A stretch of 64,000 nucleotides of DNA, taken from contig NZ_MWQY01000002.1 in NCBI RefSeq assembly GCF_002087085.1, forward strand, positions 248,001-312,000. Reading direction: 5' to 3'. The position numbers and the translations under genes were made by a program. The notes beneath the pieces are model-generated. The model searched no databases and had not been told where the DNA came from. It saw only the letters and a program-made list of their open reading frames with translations. Origin of the DNA: Marispirochaeta aestuarii. Its GTDB lineage: Bacteria > Spirochaetota > Spirochaetia > JC444 > Marispirochaetaceae. Positions 42,923 through 51,406 of the stretch are shown piece after piece (within the stretch, counting starts at the first letter, position 1; the number at the start of each line of letters is the position of its first letter).

Positions 42923-42934
42923 TTAAGCATCTTT

Positions 42935-44242
42935 TTACAGGAATTCCGGCATAAACAATCGGGGCAGGAACATCGTCAATCCGGGGAAAACGATAATTGC
43001 CGAGAGTACCAGAAGCATAATGGCCAGGAAGATCCCGACCTCCTTGATTGCGTCCATACTGTTTATTCCGCCGATTTCACTGGATATCAGCAGACACAGT
43101 CCGTAGGGAGGTGTAATCAGCCCGAAACTTAATGCCACGATACCGGAAATGGCGTAATGCAGAGGATGGATGCCCGCGTGCTCCGCCAGGGGCATCAGCA
43201 GGGGCGTCATTATAACGATGGCCGGAATTGCATCCATGAAGGTTCCGACAATAAGAAAGAGCCCGACGATAATAAAGAGCATCACCGTTGGGGAGCTGGT
43301 AATATAGCCGATGGCCTCCACCATGTAGGCGGGCAGGCGATAGTAGGCCAGAACCCAGCCGTAAATTGATGCTGTTCCCACCGCGAAGAGAGAGAGGCCC
43401 CCAAGCTTTGCCGTTTCAAGGAGCAGACCGGAAACCCTTCCCGGTTTTATTGTCCGATAGACAAACAGCGCCAGGAACAGGGCGTAGGCTACCGCCAGCA
43501 GCGAAGCCTCCGTGGGGGTAACAAAGCCGCCCACTATACCGCCGATGATTATAACCGGAGTAATACCCGGCAGTATGGCGGCCTTGAAACTCAGCCCAAG
43601 TTCCTTCCAGTCCATGGCGTGTTCCTTGGGATACTTTCTCTTGATGGAAAAGATGTGTACCAGTCCCATCTGAGAAAGGGCGACCATAACTCCCGGAACG
43701 AACCCTGCGAGAAAGAGGGCCGCCACGGAGGTGTTGGACACGCCGCCCCAGACAACCATGATAATGCTGGGCGGTATAATCACCCCCATTACGCTGGAAC
43801 AGGCGGTAACCGCAACGGTGAAGAACCGGTCGTATTTTTCCTTTATCATGGCGGGGATCAGCACCGATCCGATACCGGCGGCATCCGCAGTGGAAGATCC
43901 GGATATGCCGGCAAAGAACATGCTGACAACAACATTTACATGGGCAAGCCCGCCGGGCAAATGCCCCACCAGGGCCTTGGAAAAGCGGATCAGCTTGTTG
44001 GTAATTCCCGAGGCGTTCATTACATTTGCGGCCATGATAAAGAAGGGGACCGACAGAAGAATGAAGGAATCGTAGGACTTCAGCATCCGCTGCAAAAGCA
44101 TTACGGGAGTCAGCCGGGGTTCCACGAGCAGAACCGGCACAACCGCCAGGGCCAGGGCATAGGCAACAGGAATTCGTAATACGATAAGCAGGATCAGACC
44201 GCCAAAAAGCAGAATGCCGACTATGGCTGGATCAAATATCAC
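42935..44242 (-). CDS. dctM: TRAP transporter large permease (DctM)
   Basis: 435 residues, 12-13 membrane segments, with DctM motifs SVPFFIMAANVMNASG, GISGSSTADAAGIGSVLIPAM, SSVMGVIIPPSIIMVVWGG and GFVTPTEASLLAV. The last is the usual position of the sodium and substrate site. It overlaps the upstream dctQ by 4 nt (ATGA). Clearly a different subgroup from the DctM at 29625. The operon carries SBP first, then DctQ and DctM; substrate likely a 2-hydroxy acid given the flanking larA and AllD-like genes. Confidence 0.95.
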   Translation of the reverse strand: MIFDPAIVGILLFGGLILLIVLRIPVAYALALAVVPVLLVEPRLTPVMLLQRMLKSYDSFILLSVPFFIMAANVMNASGITNKLIRFSKALVGHLPGGLAHVNVVVSMFFAGISGSSTADAAGIGSVLIPAMIKEKYDRFFTVAVTACSSVMGVIIPPSIIMVVWGGVSNTSVAALFLAGFVPGVMVALSQMGLVHIFSIKRKYPKEHAMDWKELGLSFKAAILPGITPVIIIGGIVGGFVTPTEASLLAVAYALFLALFVYRTIKPGRVSGLLLETAKLGGLSLFAVGTASIYGWVLAYYRLPAYMVEAIGYITSSPTVMLFIIVGLFLIVGTFMDAIPAIVIMTPLLMPLAEHAGIHPLHYAISGIVALSFGLITPPYGLCLLISSEIGGINSMDAIKEVGIFLAIMLLVLSAIIVFPGLTMFLPRLFMPEFL

Positions 44243-44751
44243 GGTAGTTCCCCCTCTTCAGGTTCTTGCTGCTTTGGCAGGCCTTTTCCAGTAATCAGCC
44301 GTGCGACCTGCTCAATAAGAAAGATGGTCCAGGTAAAACCCGCGAACGGGACCGAGGCATGAATCCAACCGAGATTTATGCCCGTCAGCTCTGACTGCTG
44401 AATGGTACCCATCTTCCAGTACCTGAACCCGAAGCGCAGGAAAATGTAGGAAACAGCAAACAGAAGAACATAGTAAAGAATGTCGAGGACCAGGTTGACC
44501 TTTGGGGACAGGTTGCGGGGCAGAAAGTCGACGTAGAAATGCCTCCGCTCCCTGAGCCCGATCATGGACCCGAGAAAGATCACCCAGATCAGCGACATTC
44601 GCGCCACCTCTTCCGCCCAGAGATAACGGGGAATAAAATGGATATAGCGGCCCATGATCTGCAGCGCGACGGAAAACATGAGCAGGTACATGAGCAGAAT
44701 AATTACCGCATTTATAATACGCACATAAACATCCAGAATCTTTGTAAACAT
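44239..44751 (-). CDS. dctQ: TRAP transporter small permease (DctQ)
   Basis: About 170 residues, four membrane helices, with the conserved LWAEEVARMSLIWVIFLGSMIGLRERRHFYVDF region of DctQ. Start at ATG 44751 (MFTKILDVYV) after GGAAGG at somewhat long spacing; the frame is open further to 44805. An intergenic hairpin lies between it and dctP. Confidence 0.93.
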   Translation of the reverse strand: MFTKILDVYVRIINAVIILLMYLLMFSVALQIMGRYIHFIPRYLWAEEVARMSLIWVIFLGSMIGLRERRHFYVDFLPRNLSPKVNLVLDILYYVLLFAVSYIFLRFGFRYWKMGTIQQSELTGINLGWIHASVPFAGFTWTIFLIEQVARLITGKGLPKQQEPEEGELP

Positions 44752-44792
44752 GGGAGTATTCCTTCCAGAAGATTTGACAGGAAGATAGAACA

Positions 44793-44819
44793 GGACAGGC
44801 AGCATGCAGCCGCCTGCCC
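44793..44819 (-). other. Hairpin between dctP and dctQ (second TRAP operon)
   Basis: On the minus strand GGGCAGGCGGC and GCTGCCTGTCC pair over 11 positions (two as G-U) around a 5-nt loop, 23 nt after the dctP stop codon. No T-run follows. Same place and kind as in the three other transporter operons. Confidence 0.65.
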
Positions 44820-44842
44820 CGGTTTCAGGCCGACCCTGGGGG

Positions 44843-45850
44843 TCAGCGCATGCTGTCTACATTCGCAAGGATCTCTTCAGCGCCGATTTCCTTGGCGAAA
44901 GCTTCAAGAGCCGGCCGTGCAGCAGCCTGCATCCTGGCCAGGTCCTCCGGAGGAAGTTCGATCAGCTTGATCTTGCCTTCGGCTTCCATCTCTTTCAGGG
45001 CCTCGGCGTCTTCCCGGGTTTCCGTAGCACGGTGCCAGGCAGCGGCCTCTTCTCCTGCCTTCAGAATGGCGTCCTGGAGCTCCTTCGGGAAACTCTGGAA
45101 GCGCTTTTCGCTGAAGAAAAGGGGCCGTACGGTAATAGCATGCCGGGTAAGCACGATATTCGGGGCTACCTCGTAGAATTTCATGGAGCGCAGTGCCGCC
45201 GACTCATTCTCGAGACCGTCAACTACACCGGTTTTGATTCCGTTATAGACCTCGAGATAATCCAGAGGAGTGGCCTTGAATCCGACTGCGTTGAAAACAT
45301 TTGCCTGAATGGGAGATCCCATTACACGAAGCAGGATATTGGGAAAGTCCTCAGTTCCCTTTACAGGCTGGTTCAGAATCAGGTTCCGGGTACCGCCGCC
45401 GCCGTATCCAACGATGCGCAGCCCCTTCTTGATCAGGTCCTCTTTTATAGGGGCAAAGGCATCTTCACTGAGGGCTCTGTCCCAGTGGTCCAGGTCCTTG
45501 AACAGGAAGGGAGGATCCATAAAGGAGACCCTCTTGTCCCAGGTAGCGGCCCAGGAGGGAGCGGCAATGGCGAAATCGACGGAGATACCTTCGATCATGA
45601 ACTCTACAAAGTCCTTCTCCTGACCAAGATCACCGGAGTGGTGTACCTCAATTTCGATGGGACCATCGTAGTATTCTTTAACCTTTTCGGCGAAAACCTC
45701 CATCATCCTGTAGAACACATAGTCGGCAGGAAGGTGGGTGGCACCCACCAGGCGGATGGGTCGCTCGGCACCGGCTTCTCCCTGGGCCCCGGCGAACAGG
45801 GTCCCGAATCCGATGATCAGCACAAGGGACACAATTAAAAACTTCTTCAT
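44843..45850 (-). CDS. dctP: TRAP transporter substrate-binding protein (DctP)
   Basis: 335 residues with a signal peptide MKKFLIVSLVLIIGFGTLFAGAQG. TRAP binding pattern: FAEKVKEYYDGPIEIEVHHSGDLGQEKDFVEFMIEGISVDFA, then FPNILLRVMGSPIQANVFNAVGFKATPL, with the ligand-binding arginine in LLRVMGS, and EVYNGIKTGVVDGLENE. Soluble periplasmic receptor, no lipobox. AAGGAGG before ATG 45850. A good promoter lies at 45890-45918. The ligand is probably a hydroxy acid, by context only. Confidence 0.95.
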   Translation of the reverse strand: MKKFLIVSLVLIIGFGTLFAGAQGEAGAERPIRLVGATHLPADYVFYRMMEVFAEKVKEYYDGPIEIEVHHSGDLGQEKDFVEFMIEGISVDFAIAAPSWAATWDKRVSFMDPPFLFKDLDHWDRALSEDAFAPIKEDLIKKGLRIVGYGGGGTRNLILNQPVKGTEDFPNILLRVMGSPIQANVFNAVGFKATPLDYLEVYNGIKTGVVDGLENESAALRSMKFYEVAPNIVLTRHAITVRPLFFSEKRFQSFPKELQDAILKAGEEAAAWHRATETREDAEALKEMEAEGKIKLIELPPEDLARMQAAARPALEAFAKEIGAEEILANVDSMR

Positions 45851-45889
45851 ACAACCTCCTTTACGGATTGTCCAAAATAAATATGCTTA

Positions 45890-45918
45890 ATTGTAATCGC
45901 CAAAATTCAAAACCGCAA
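45890..45918 (-). promoter_or_regulatory. Promoter of the second TRAP operon
   Basis: On the minus strand TTGCGG (45913-45918) and TACAAT (45890-45895) are separated by exactly 17 nt, about 40 nt before the dctP start codon. Four of six and five of six bases match the sigma-70 consensus. The 186-bp gap also holds a short GTGAA-TTCAC hairpin near 46010-46023 after larA, which may be a weak terminator. Confidence 0.6.
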
Positions 45919-46036
45919 TCTTTTTAGGTAAACAATCTGATATTTTCTGGAACAAATATCCGAGAAATTTCGAATACAAAAAAACAATCCGCAAAAAGCA
46001 TTATACAAAGTGAATAGTTTCACGGCATCCTGCTTT

Positions 46037-47308
46037 TCAGTCCAGAACAGGCAGCATATCAGCGGCATGAGTCAGGACGGTAATACCCGAAGAGGATCCT
46101 TTGCGTTTCAAAGCTTCGTCCAGGGCCTCCTGCACAGAGGAGAAATGGATAAACCCGAGTTTATCCGCCGTTTCCTTATCGATTCCGTGGGAAACAATAA
46201 AGACAGTCTCCCGTTCCTTTACCTGGGCCCAGGCGATAGCCAGGGCAGCAGCGACCTTGTCCCTGACCTCTCCCCTCTCCACCATTTCACGGAGTCTGCC
46301 TGAGGATTCTCCGGTTACTTCCAGAATATCATCATGGGTCATGGCCACACCTTCGTAACAGGGGGTAACGATAATGATGATACCCTTTTCCTTAACCGCC
46401 AGGTCCGAGGGATACAGGGTCTTGTGGGCCTGCCAGAACTCTATGTCGCAGGGATGGGAACTGGAAACAACAATATCCGCGGCTTGCGGGATGTTGACGG
46501 AAAAGACCTTTTTTGACCGCTCCACACCCTTTCGAAACGCGGCCTCCACATCACCGAAAAAAGCTTCCACCACCTCGCCGTAGCGATTCAGGACGGTATT
46601 GAATATGATATTCAGACCGACTTTTCTGGCTATGGAATCGAGCTCCCTGCGTACGGGGTTCTCGAGGACCCCCAGGTAGGAGCGCGGGGCCCGGACGGAC
46701 AGCAGATGGGTCTCTGCTGTGGTATCCTCACCGGACACTCCCGGCTGTATAATCTTTGAGCCCCCGGCAAAGCCTGGAATATGGTGGGGAACGATGCTGC
46801 CGACACCGATTACGAAATCCGCTTCACAGACCTCCCGGTTTATCATGATTTTCGTACCATTTTCCGTCGTCCCAAGATCCACAAGACTATCAAGGTCCCT
46901 GAAGGGATGGTTCCTGATTGTAATGCGGCGTACAACCTCGGGACCGAATTTCTTAAGGATCTCCTCGTCCGTCATGAAGCGGTGGGTCCCCAGGGCAATA
47001 ATCAGGGTAATCGCGCCGTCCGGGACACCCGCGGCATTCAAGGCATCCAGAACAGGAGGCAGAATCAGATCAGCAGGGGTAAGACGGGTGTTGTCGTCGG
47101 CTACAATGACTACCCTCTTTTTCCCCCTGGCCAGCTCATCCAGCCTTCCGGATCCGATGGGGTTTTCCAGAGCCCGCCGGACTTCCCGGCGGATATCGGA
47201 AACGGGAGGCACCTCCTCCGGGGAATAGACCCCGATGATGTTTTCTTCAGGGATATCTACACCGACCTCCGTATCGCCGTAGGGAAGACTTACATGCCTG
47301 GTTTTCAT
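46037..47308 (-). CDS. larA: Nickel-dependent lactate racemase family protein (LarA)
   Basis: 423 residues. LarA residues match those known in Lactobacillus LarA with an offset of one or none: DDNTR at 71-75, H109 in GTHRFMTDEE, H175/H176 in HHIPGF, K185 in GGSKIIQPG (site that links the nickel-pincer cofactor) and H201 in AETHLL. The C-terminal HPCDIEFWQAHK is also conserved. The family racemises or epimerises 2-hydroxy acids. LarB, LarC and LarE for cofactor making are not in the window. AGGAGG before ATG 47308; only 27 nt separate it from the opp terminator. Confidence 0.93.
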   Translation of the reverse strand: MKTRHVSLPYGDTEVGVDIPEENIIGVYSPEEVPPVSDIRREVRRALENPIGSGRLDELARGKKRVVIVADDNTRLTPADLILPPVLDALNAAGVPDGAITLIIALGTHRFMTDEEILKKFGPEVVRRITIRNHPFRDLDSLVDLGTTENGTKIMINREVCEADFVIGVGSIVPHHIPGFAGGSKIIQPGVSGEDTTAETHLLSVRAPRSYLGVLENPVRRELDSIARKVGLNIIFNTVLNRYGEVVEAFFGDVEAAFRKGVERSKKVFSVNIPQAADIVVSSSHPCDIEFWQAHKTLYPSDLAVKEKGIIIIVTPCYEGVAMTHDDILEVTGESSGRLREMVERGEVRDKVAAALAIAWAQVKERETVFIVSHGIDKETADKLGFIHFSSVQEALDEALKRKGSSSGITVLTHAADMLPVLD

Positions 47309-47334
47309 TTTGTACCTCCTGAGGGGATAAGCAT

Positions 47335-47362
47335 AAAAAAGAGGCCCGCTTTCGCGGGCCCT
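47335..47362 (-). terminator. Terminator of the opp operon
   Basis: Arms GGCCCGC and GCGGGCC (7 bp, with further flanking pairing) around a 4-nt loop, followed on the minus strand by C and a T-run. It lies 13-40 nt after oppF and ends only about 27 nt before larA. Confidence 0.88.
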
Positions 47363-47374
47363 TACGGGCAGAAT

Positions 47375-48397
47375 CTACTCAGTAGTACCCGCCTGTTCAG
47401 ATTGTATGGCATCCAGTCGAATACATGCAACCATATGCCCCTTTCCTTTATCCACCAGTTCAGGTACACGCTTTTTGCACTCCTCCGCCGCAAATCTGCA
47501 GCGCGTGTGAAATCGGCACCCGGAAGGCGGATCTATTGCATTTGAGACATCTCCTTTCAGAATAATCCTCTTTCTGCTTCGCTCGATGTCGGGGTCAGCT
47601 TCCGGGACTGCAGAAAGCAGGGCCGTGGTGTAGGGATGCAATGGATTATCGAAAATCTCCTTCTTGTCAGCGATCTCCATGAGTTTACCCAGATACATAA
47701 CCGCGACACGATCGCTTATATGCCGTACAACCGCCAGGTCATGGGCAATAAACAGGTAGGTAAGATTATATTTTTCCTGAATGTCCATCAGCAGATTTAT
47801 TATCTGGGCCTGAATGGACACATCGAGAGCAGAAATCGGCTCATCGCATACAATAAACTCAGGATCACTGGCCAGAGCCCTGGCTATACAGATACGCTGT
47901 CGCTGCCCCCCGGAAAACTCGTGGGGATAGCGGTTGGCGACATTCGGACTCAGACCCACATCCCGGATCAGCTGAGCGACTTTTGGCTGGATTTCCTTCT
48001 CTGAGCAGATCTTGTGTACCCGCATGGGTTCTGCCAGGGCTTCACCGATAGTCATACGAGGATTCAAGGTGGAATAAGGGTCCTGAAAGACGATCTGCAC
48101 GTTCTTACGTACGCTCCGGAGTTCCTTTTCCTTGAGTTTGGATAGATCGACTCCGTCATATTCAACTGTTCCGGAGGTAGGCCGATACAGCTGCAGCAGG
48201 GTAAAGCCGGTTGTAGATTTCCCGCAGCCCGACTCACCCACCAGTCCGAGGGTTTCTCCCCGGTAAATATCGAAGGAAACTCCATCTATGGCATGCACGA
48301 TTGCCGATTTTTCACCAAAGGCACCGATTTTGACTGGAAACTCTTTTACCAGGTTTTTAACCCGCATTATCGGCTGTCGGCTTTCTGTTTCAGCCAT
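47375..48397 (-). CDS. oppF: Oligopeptide-type ABC transporter ATPase (OppF)
   Basis: 340 residues. Walker A GLVGESGCGKSTTGF, Q-loop QDPYSTLNPRMTIGE, signature YPHEFSGGQRQRICIARALA, Walker B FIVCDEPISALD, and switch histidine FIAHDLAVV. C-terminal oligopeptide/dipeptide domain with the cysteine set SGCRFHTRCRFAAEEC, which may hold an iron-sulfur cluster as in DppD. Start overlaps the oppD stop by one base (TAATG). Energises import of an Opp/Dpp/nickel-family substrate. Confidence 0.95.
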   Translation of the reverse strand: MAETESRQPIMRVKNLVKEFPVKIGAFGEKSAIVHAIDGVSFDIYRGETLGLVGESGCGKSTTGFTLLQLYRPTSGTVEYDGVDLSKLKEKELRSVRKNVQIVFQDPYSTLNPRMTIGEALAEPMRVHKICSEKEIQPKVAQLIRDVGLSPNVANRYPHEFSGGQRQRICIARALASDPEFIVCDEPISALDVSIQAQIINLLMDIQEKYNLTYLFIAHDLAVVRHISDRVAVMYLGKLMEIADKKEIFDNPLHPYTTALLSAVPEADPDIERSRKRIILKGDVSNAIDPPSGCRFHTRCRFAAEECKKRVPELVDKGKGHMVACIRLDAIQSEQAGTTE

Positions 48398-49395
48398 TAC
48401 CGCACCTCCCCGGTTTTAATATCAACCCAGCAGGCAATCCTGTGCCGCGATCCCGACTCCGCCCCGGGGATTATTTCCAGAGGCGGAACCTGTTTCGCGC
48501 AGATCTCCTTTTTGAAGGAACAGCGTGGCGCAAAAGGACAGCCCGTCGGTTTTACAAAAAGATTCGGAGGAGCTCCGCCTATGGAAGGCAGTCGGCTGCC
48601 CGCTTCAGTCTTGAGGCTGGGTATTGATTTCAGGAGTCCCAGGGTGTATGGATGCCGGGGGTCCTTGTAAATATCATCGAGCTTTGCCTCTTCTACAACG
48701 AAACCTGAATACATGACCATTATCCGGTCAACCATTCCGGCAAGGAGGCTGAGGTCATGGGTAATCCAGATAATGGATGTATTCATCTTCTCCCGCAGAT
48801 CCTTGACCAGCTCTACGATCTGGGCCTGTATGGTTACATCCAGTGCCGTCGTTGGTTCATCGGCGATAACCAGGGATGGTTCCCCCAAAAGCGCCATGGC
48901 GATCATAACGCGCTGCCGCATACCGCCGGAAAGCTGATGCGGGTACTCGTAGAGGCGATGCTCGGCGTTGGAAATACCAACCAGTTCAAGGTATTTTGCC
49001 GCTCGTTGCATAGCCTCGGTTTTTTTAATACTTTTATGATACATAAGACCTTCGCAAAGCTGTTTTCCGATTTTCATAAAGGGATTCAGCGATGTCATGG
49101 GATCCTGAAAAATCATCCCCACCTTCGAACCCCGTATTCTGTTCATTTCCGTTGTATTTGCCTTGCTGATATCTTTTCCGTCCAGAACGACACGACCGTT
49201 CGTAATTTCTGCGGACGGGGGGAGCAGTTTAATAAGGCTCATCATGGATACACTCTTGCCGCATCCGGACTCACCGACCACCCCCAGCATCTCTCCCTTA
49301 TCAAGGGTAAAAGAGACACCGTTTACTGCATACACAAAACCGTTTCTGGCTTTAAATCGTGTCTGCAGGTTCTCAACTTCCAGCAGTTTAGCCAC
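48397..49395 (-). CDS. oppD: Oligopeptide-type ABC transporter ATPase (OppD)
   Basis: 332 residues with Walker A GVVGESGCGKSVSMMSLI, Q-loop QDPMTSLNPFMKIGKQL, signature YPHQLSGGMRQRVMIAMALL, Walker B LVIADEPTTALD, and ITHDLSLLAG. Cysteine-rich tail TGCPFAPRCSFKKEICAKQVPP as in OppD/DppD. Paired with OppF as a heterodimeric motor. Ends in a 1-nt overlap with oppF; 32 nt after oppC. Confidence 0.95.
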   Translation of the reverse strand: MAKLLEVENLQTRFKARNGFVYAVNGVSFTLDKGEMLGVVGESGCGKSVSMMSLIKLLPPSAEITNGRVVLDGKDISKANTTEMNRIRGSKVGMIFQDPMTSLNPFMKIGKQLCEGLMYHKSIKKTEAMQRAAKYLELVGISNAEHRLYEYPHQLSGGMRQRVMIAMALLGEPSLVIADEPTTALDVTIQAQIVELVKDLREKMNTSIIWITHDLSLLAGMVDRIMVMYSGFVVEEAKLDDIYKDPRHPYTLGLLKSIPSLKTEAGSRLPSIGGAPPNLFVKPTGCPFAPRCSFKKEICAKQVPPLEIIPGAESGSRHRIACWVDIKTGEVR

Positions 49396-49427
49396 TGGTA
49401 TCCCCCTTTCTCTGTCTGATCATTCTG

Positions 49428-50381
49428 TTACTTCCATTGCCGCGGGTTCAGGGCGTCATTCAATCCATCCCCAAGAAAACTGAATGCAATAATTACGACA
49501 GCCAGTACAATGGCGGGAGCAGCCAGAATGTGGGGATATAACTGCCATACCCGCAGTCCATCGGAAATCATGTTTCCCCAGCTTGGTATGGGAGGGCGGA
49601 CACCTACACCGAGGAAGCTGAAGGAGGATTCGAAGACCATGGCCTCTCCCAGTGAGGCACTCACAAACACGATAATCGGTCCAAGGGCATTGGGTACCAC
49701 GTACTTGCGCACGAGCTTTGAGGTAGGAACACCGAGGGCCCTGGCGGCCAGAACGTAATTCTTGTTTCGGATAGACAGAACCTGCCCCCGTATTATACGA
49801 GCAGCCTTGGGCCATTTGATAAGTGCGAGAGAACCGAACACCAGGACAAAATCGGCCCAGATGGTCTGACGGAAGAATTCGTTTCCCGTCAGAAGAAACT
49901 GTGCATCCATCCAGTTTACCAGCCGCGGCTTAAGGGACACGTTGATTACAATAACCAGCAGCAACGAAGGGATCGACATGGTAACGTCGATAAGCCAGCT
50001 TATGAAGGAATCAACCTTCCCGCCGAAATACCCGGCAATTGATCCCATAATCAATCCGATAATCAGACTCAATATGGTCGTTGAAAAAGCCACGATTACT
50101 GCAGTACGAGCACCGTAAATAACCCGACTCAATATATCCCTGCCAAGATCATCGGTACCAAACCAGTGCTGCCACGAAGGAGCCTGATTCCTGGCCTGAA
50201 GGTCCTGGGACAGAAAATCGTAGGGTGTAATATACGGACCGAAGAGTGCAATGAAAAACAGAAGAAAAACGATGGCGAGACCGATTATTGCAAGTTTATT
50301 GGCAACAAGGCGATCAAAAGCATCTTTCAGAAGGTTGTACTGTTTTTCTTCCTGCTCAAGCACAAGAGCTTTATCTTCCAT
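49428..50381 (-). CDS. oppC: Oligopeptide-type ABC transporter permease (OppC)
   Basis: 317 residues, six membrane helices with a long N-terminal stretch. Signature FGTDDLGRDILSRVIYGARTAV and the EAA loop YVLAARALGVPTSKLVRKYVVPNALGPIIV, together with FLGVGVRPPIPSWGNMISDGL, identify the OppC/DppC type. Start overlaps the oppB stop by one base, which couples translation of both halves of the channel. Confidence 0.95.
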   Translation of the reverse strand: MEDKALVLEQEEKQYNLLKDAFDRLVANKLAIIGLAIVFLLFFIALFGPYITPYDFLSQDLQARNQAPSWQHWFGTDDLGRDILSRVIYGARTAVIVAFSTTILSLIIGLIMGSIAGYFGGKVDSFISWLIDVTMSIPSLLLVIVINVSLKPRLVNWMDAQFLLTGNEFFRQTIWADFVLVFGSLALIKWPKAARIIRGQVLSIRNKNYVLAARALGVPTSKLVRKYVVPNALGPIIVFVSASLGEAMVFESSFSFLGVGVRPPIPSWGNMISDGLRVWQLYPHILAAPAIVLAVVIIAFSFLGDGLNDALNPRQWK

Positions 50382-51337
50382 TACTCATCTCCTGTTTTTT
50401 TGGCGGCAGCCCTGGGATCAAGCAGAGGATAGGCTATATCCACCAGCAGATTCGAAGCCATGACTACGGCGGAAAAAATAAAGACAATAGCCAGGATCAC
50501 CGGATAGTCCGAGGATTTTATTGCAGTTTCTGTCAAACGGCCCAGACCGGGAAGTCCGAATACCTTTTCAATAAGAATGGAGTTGTTCAGGGTCGCAATT
50601 ACCAGGAGCCCGATCTGGCTAACCACGGGGGTCATTACCGGGCGAAGTATATGACGAAAAACCACGATATGCCGCGGAAGGCCCTTGGCCCTGGCGGTGC
50701 GAACGTAATCTTCACTCAGGACTTCCAGTACCCCCGCCCGCGCCTGTCGGATAATCAGGGCCATGGGATTGAGTCCCAGTACAAGGAGCGGCACAATAAC
50801 CTGTGGACTGAAGAGCCCCTCCCAGCCGTAGGGTACATCCATTCCCATAACCAGAACGAGAAAAACAATCAGAAGAGGACCGGCGACAAAGACCGGCACC
50901 CCCCAGACCATAAGAGCGAACCCGACGATTATGTTATCCACCAGTTTATTTTGGTTCAGAGCTGCAATAACTCCGAGAAGTATTCCTATTAATGATAGAA
51001 GAAAGATCGCCGACAGTCCTATCTGAAAGGTTACCGGAACAGCGGCCTTGAGCATCGAGTTTACCGAACGGCCGGAAACCAGGGAGTTTCCGAAATTTCC
51101 GTGTAGAATATTCCAGACATAACCACCGAACTGTACCAGGAAGGGTCGATTAAGGCCGGCGGATTCACGTATGGCTTCAACGCGAGCTTCATCGTAGGCG
51201 ACATCTCCGGGGGCACGAAGAAAAATCAGTTTAATCGGGTCCCCGGCGCCGAAAAAAACAAGGGCGTAAATAAGCAAAAGTATAAACAGCACCGATGGAA
51301 TCCAGCGGAGCAGCCTATTCAATATATAGCGTCCCAT
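50381..51337 (-). CDS. oppB: Oligopeptide-type ABC transporter permease (OppB)
   Basis: 318 residues, six membrane helices, with the OppB/DppB signatures LGVIAALNQNKLVDN, the EAA loop YVRTARAKGLPRHIVVFRHILRPVM, and LTETAIKSSDYPVI at the end. AAGGAA lies near ATG 51337. A hairpin between oppA and oppB probably keeps the permease level below that of the receptor. Confidence 0.95.
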   Translation of the reverse strand: MGRYILNRLLRWIPSVLFILLLIYALVFFGAGDPIKLIFLRAPGDVAYDEARVEAIRESAGLNRPFLVQFGGYVWNILHGNFGNSLVSGRSVNSMLKAAVPVTFQIGLSAIFLLSLIGILLGVIAALNQNKLVDNIIVGFALMVWGVPVFVAGPLLIVFLVLVMGMDVPYGWEGLFSPQVIVPLLVLGLNPMALIIRQARAGVLEVLSEDYVRTARAKGLPRHIVVFRHILRPVMTPVVSQIGLLVIATLNNSILIEKVFGLPGLGRLTETAIKSSDYPVILAIVFIFSAVVMASNLLVDIAYPLLDPRAAAKKTGDE

Positions 51338-51367
51338 TTCAGTTCCTTATACGGGGTTTAATAAAGC

Positions 51368-51391
51368 ACCGGGCTGCCAGGGCAACCCGGT
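51368..51391 (-). other. Hairpin between oppA and oppB
   Basis: ACCGGGCTGCC and GGCAACCCGGT pair over 11 positions with one mismatch or wobble and a very short loop, 15 nt after the oppA stop. No T-run follows. It matches the other post-receptor hairpins in the window. Confidence 0.65.
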
Positions 51392-51406
51392 ACCATACGG
51401 AGCCTG

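Noticed and set aside
46010-46023. GTGAA-TAGT-TTCAC hairpin after larA as a rho-independent terminator
   Set aside because: Only 5 bp of AT-rich stem and no direct T-run; left as a remark within the promoter entry.
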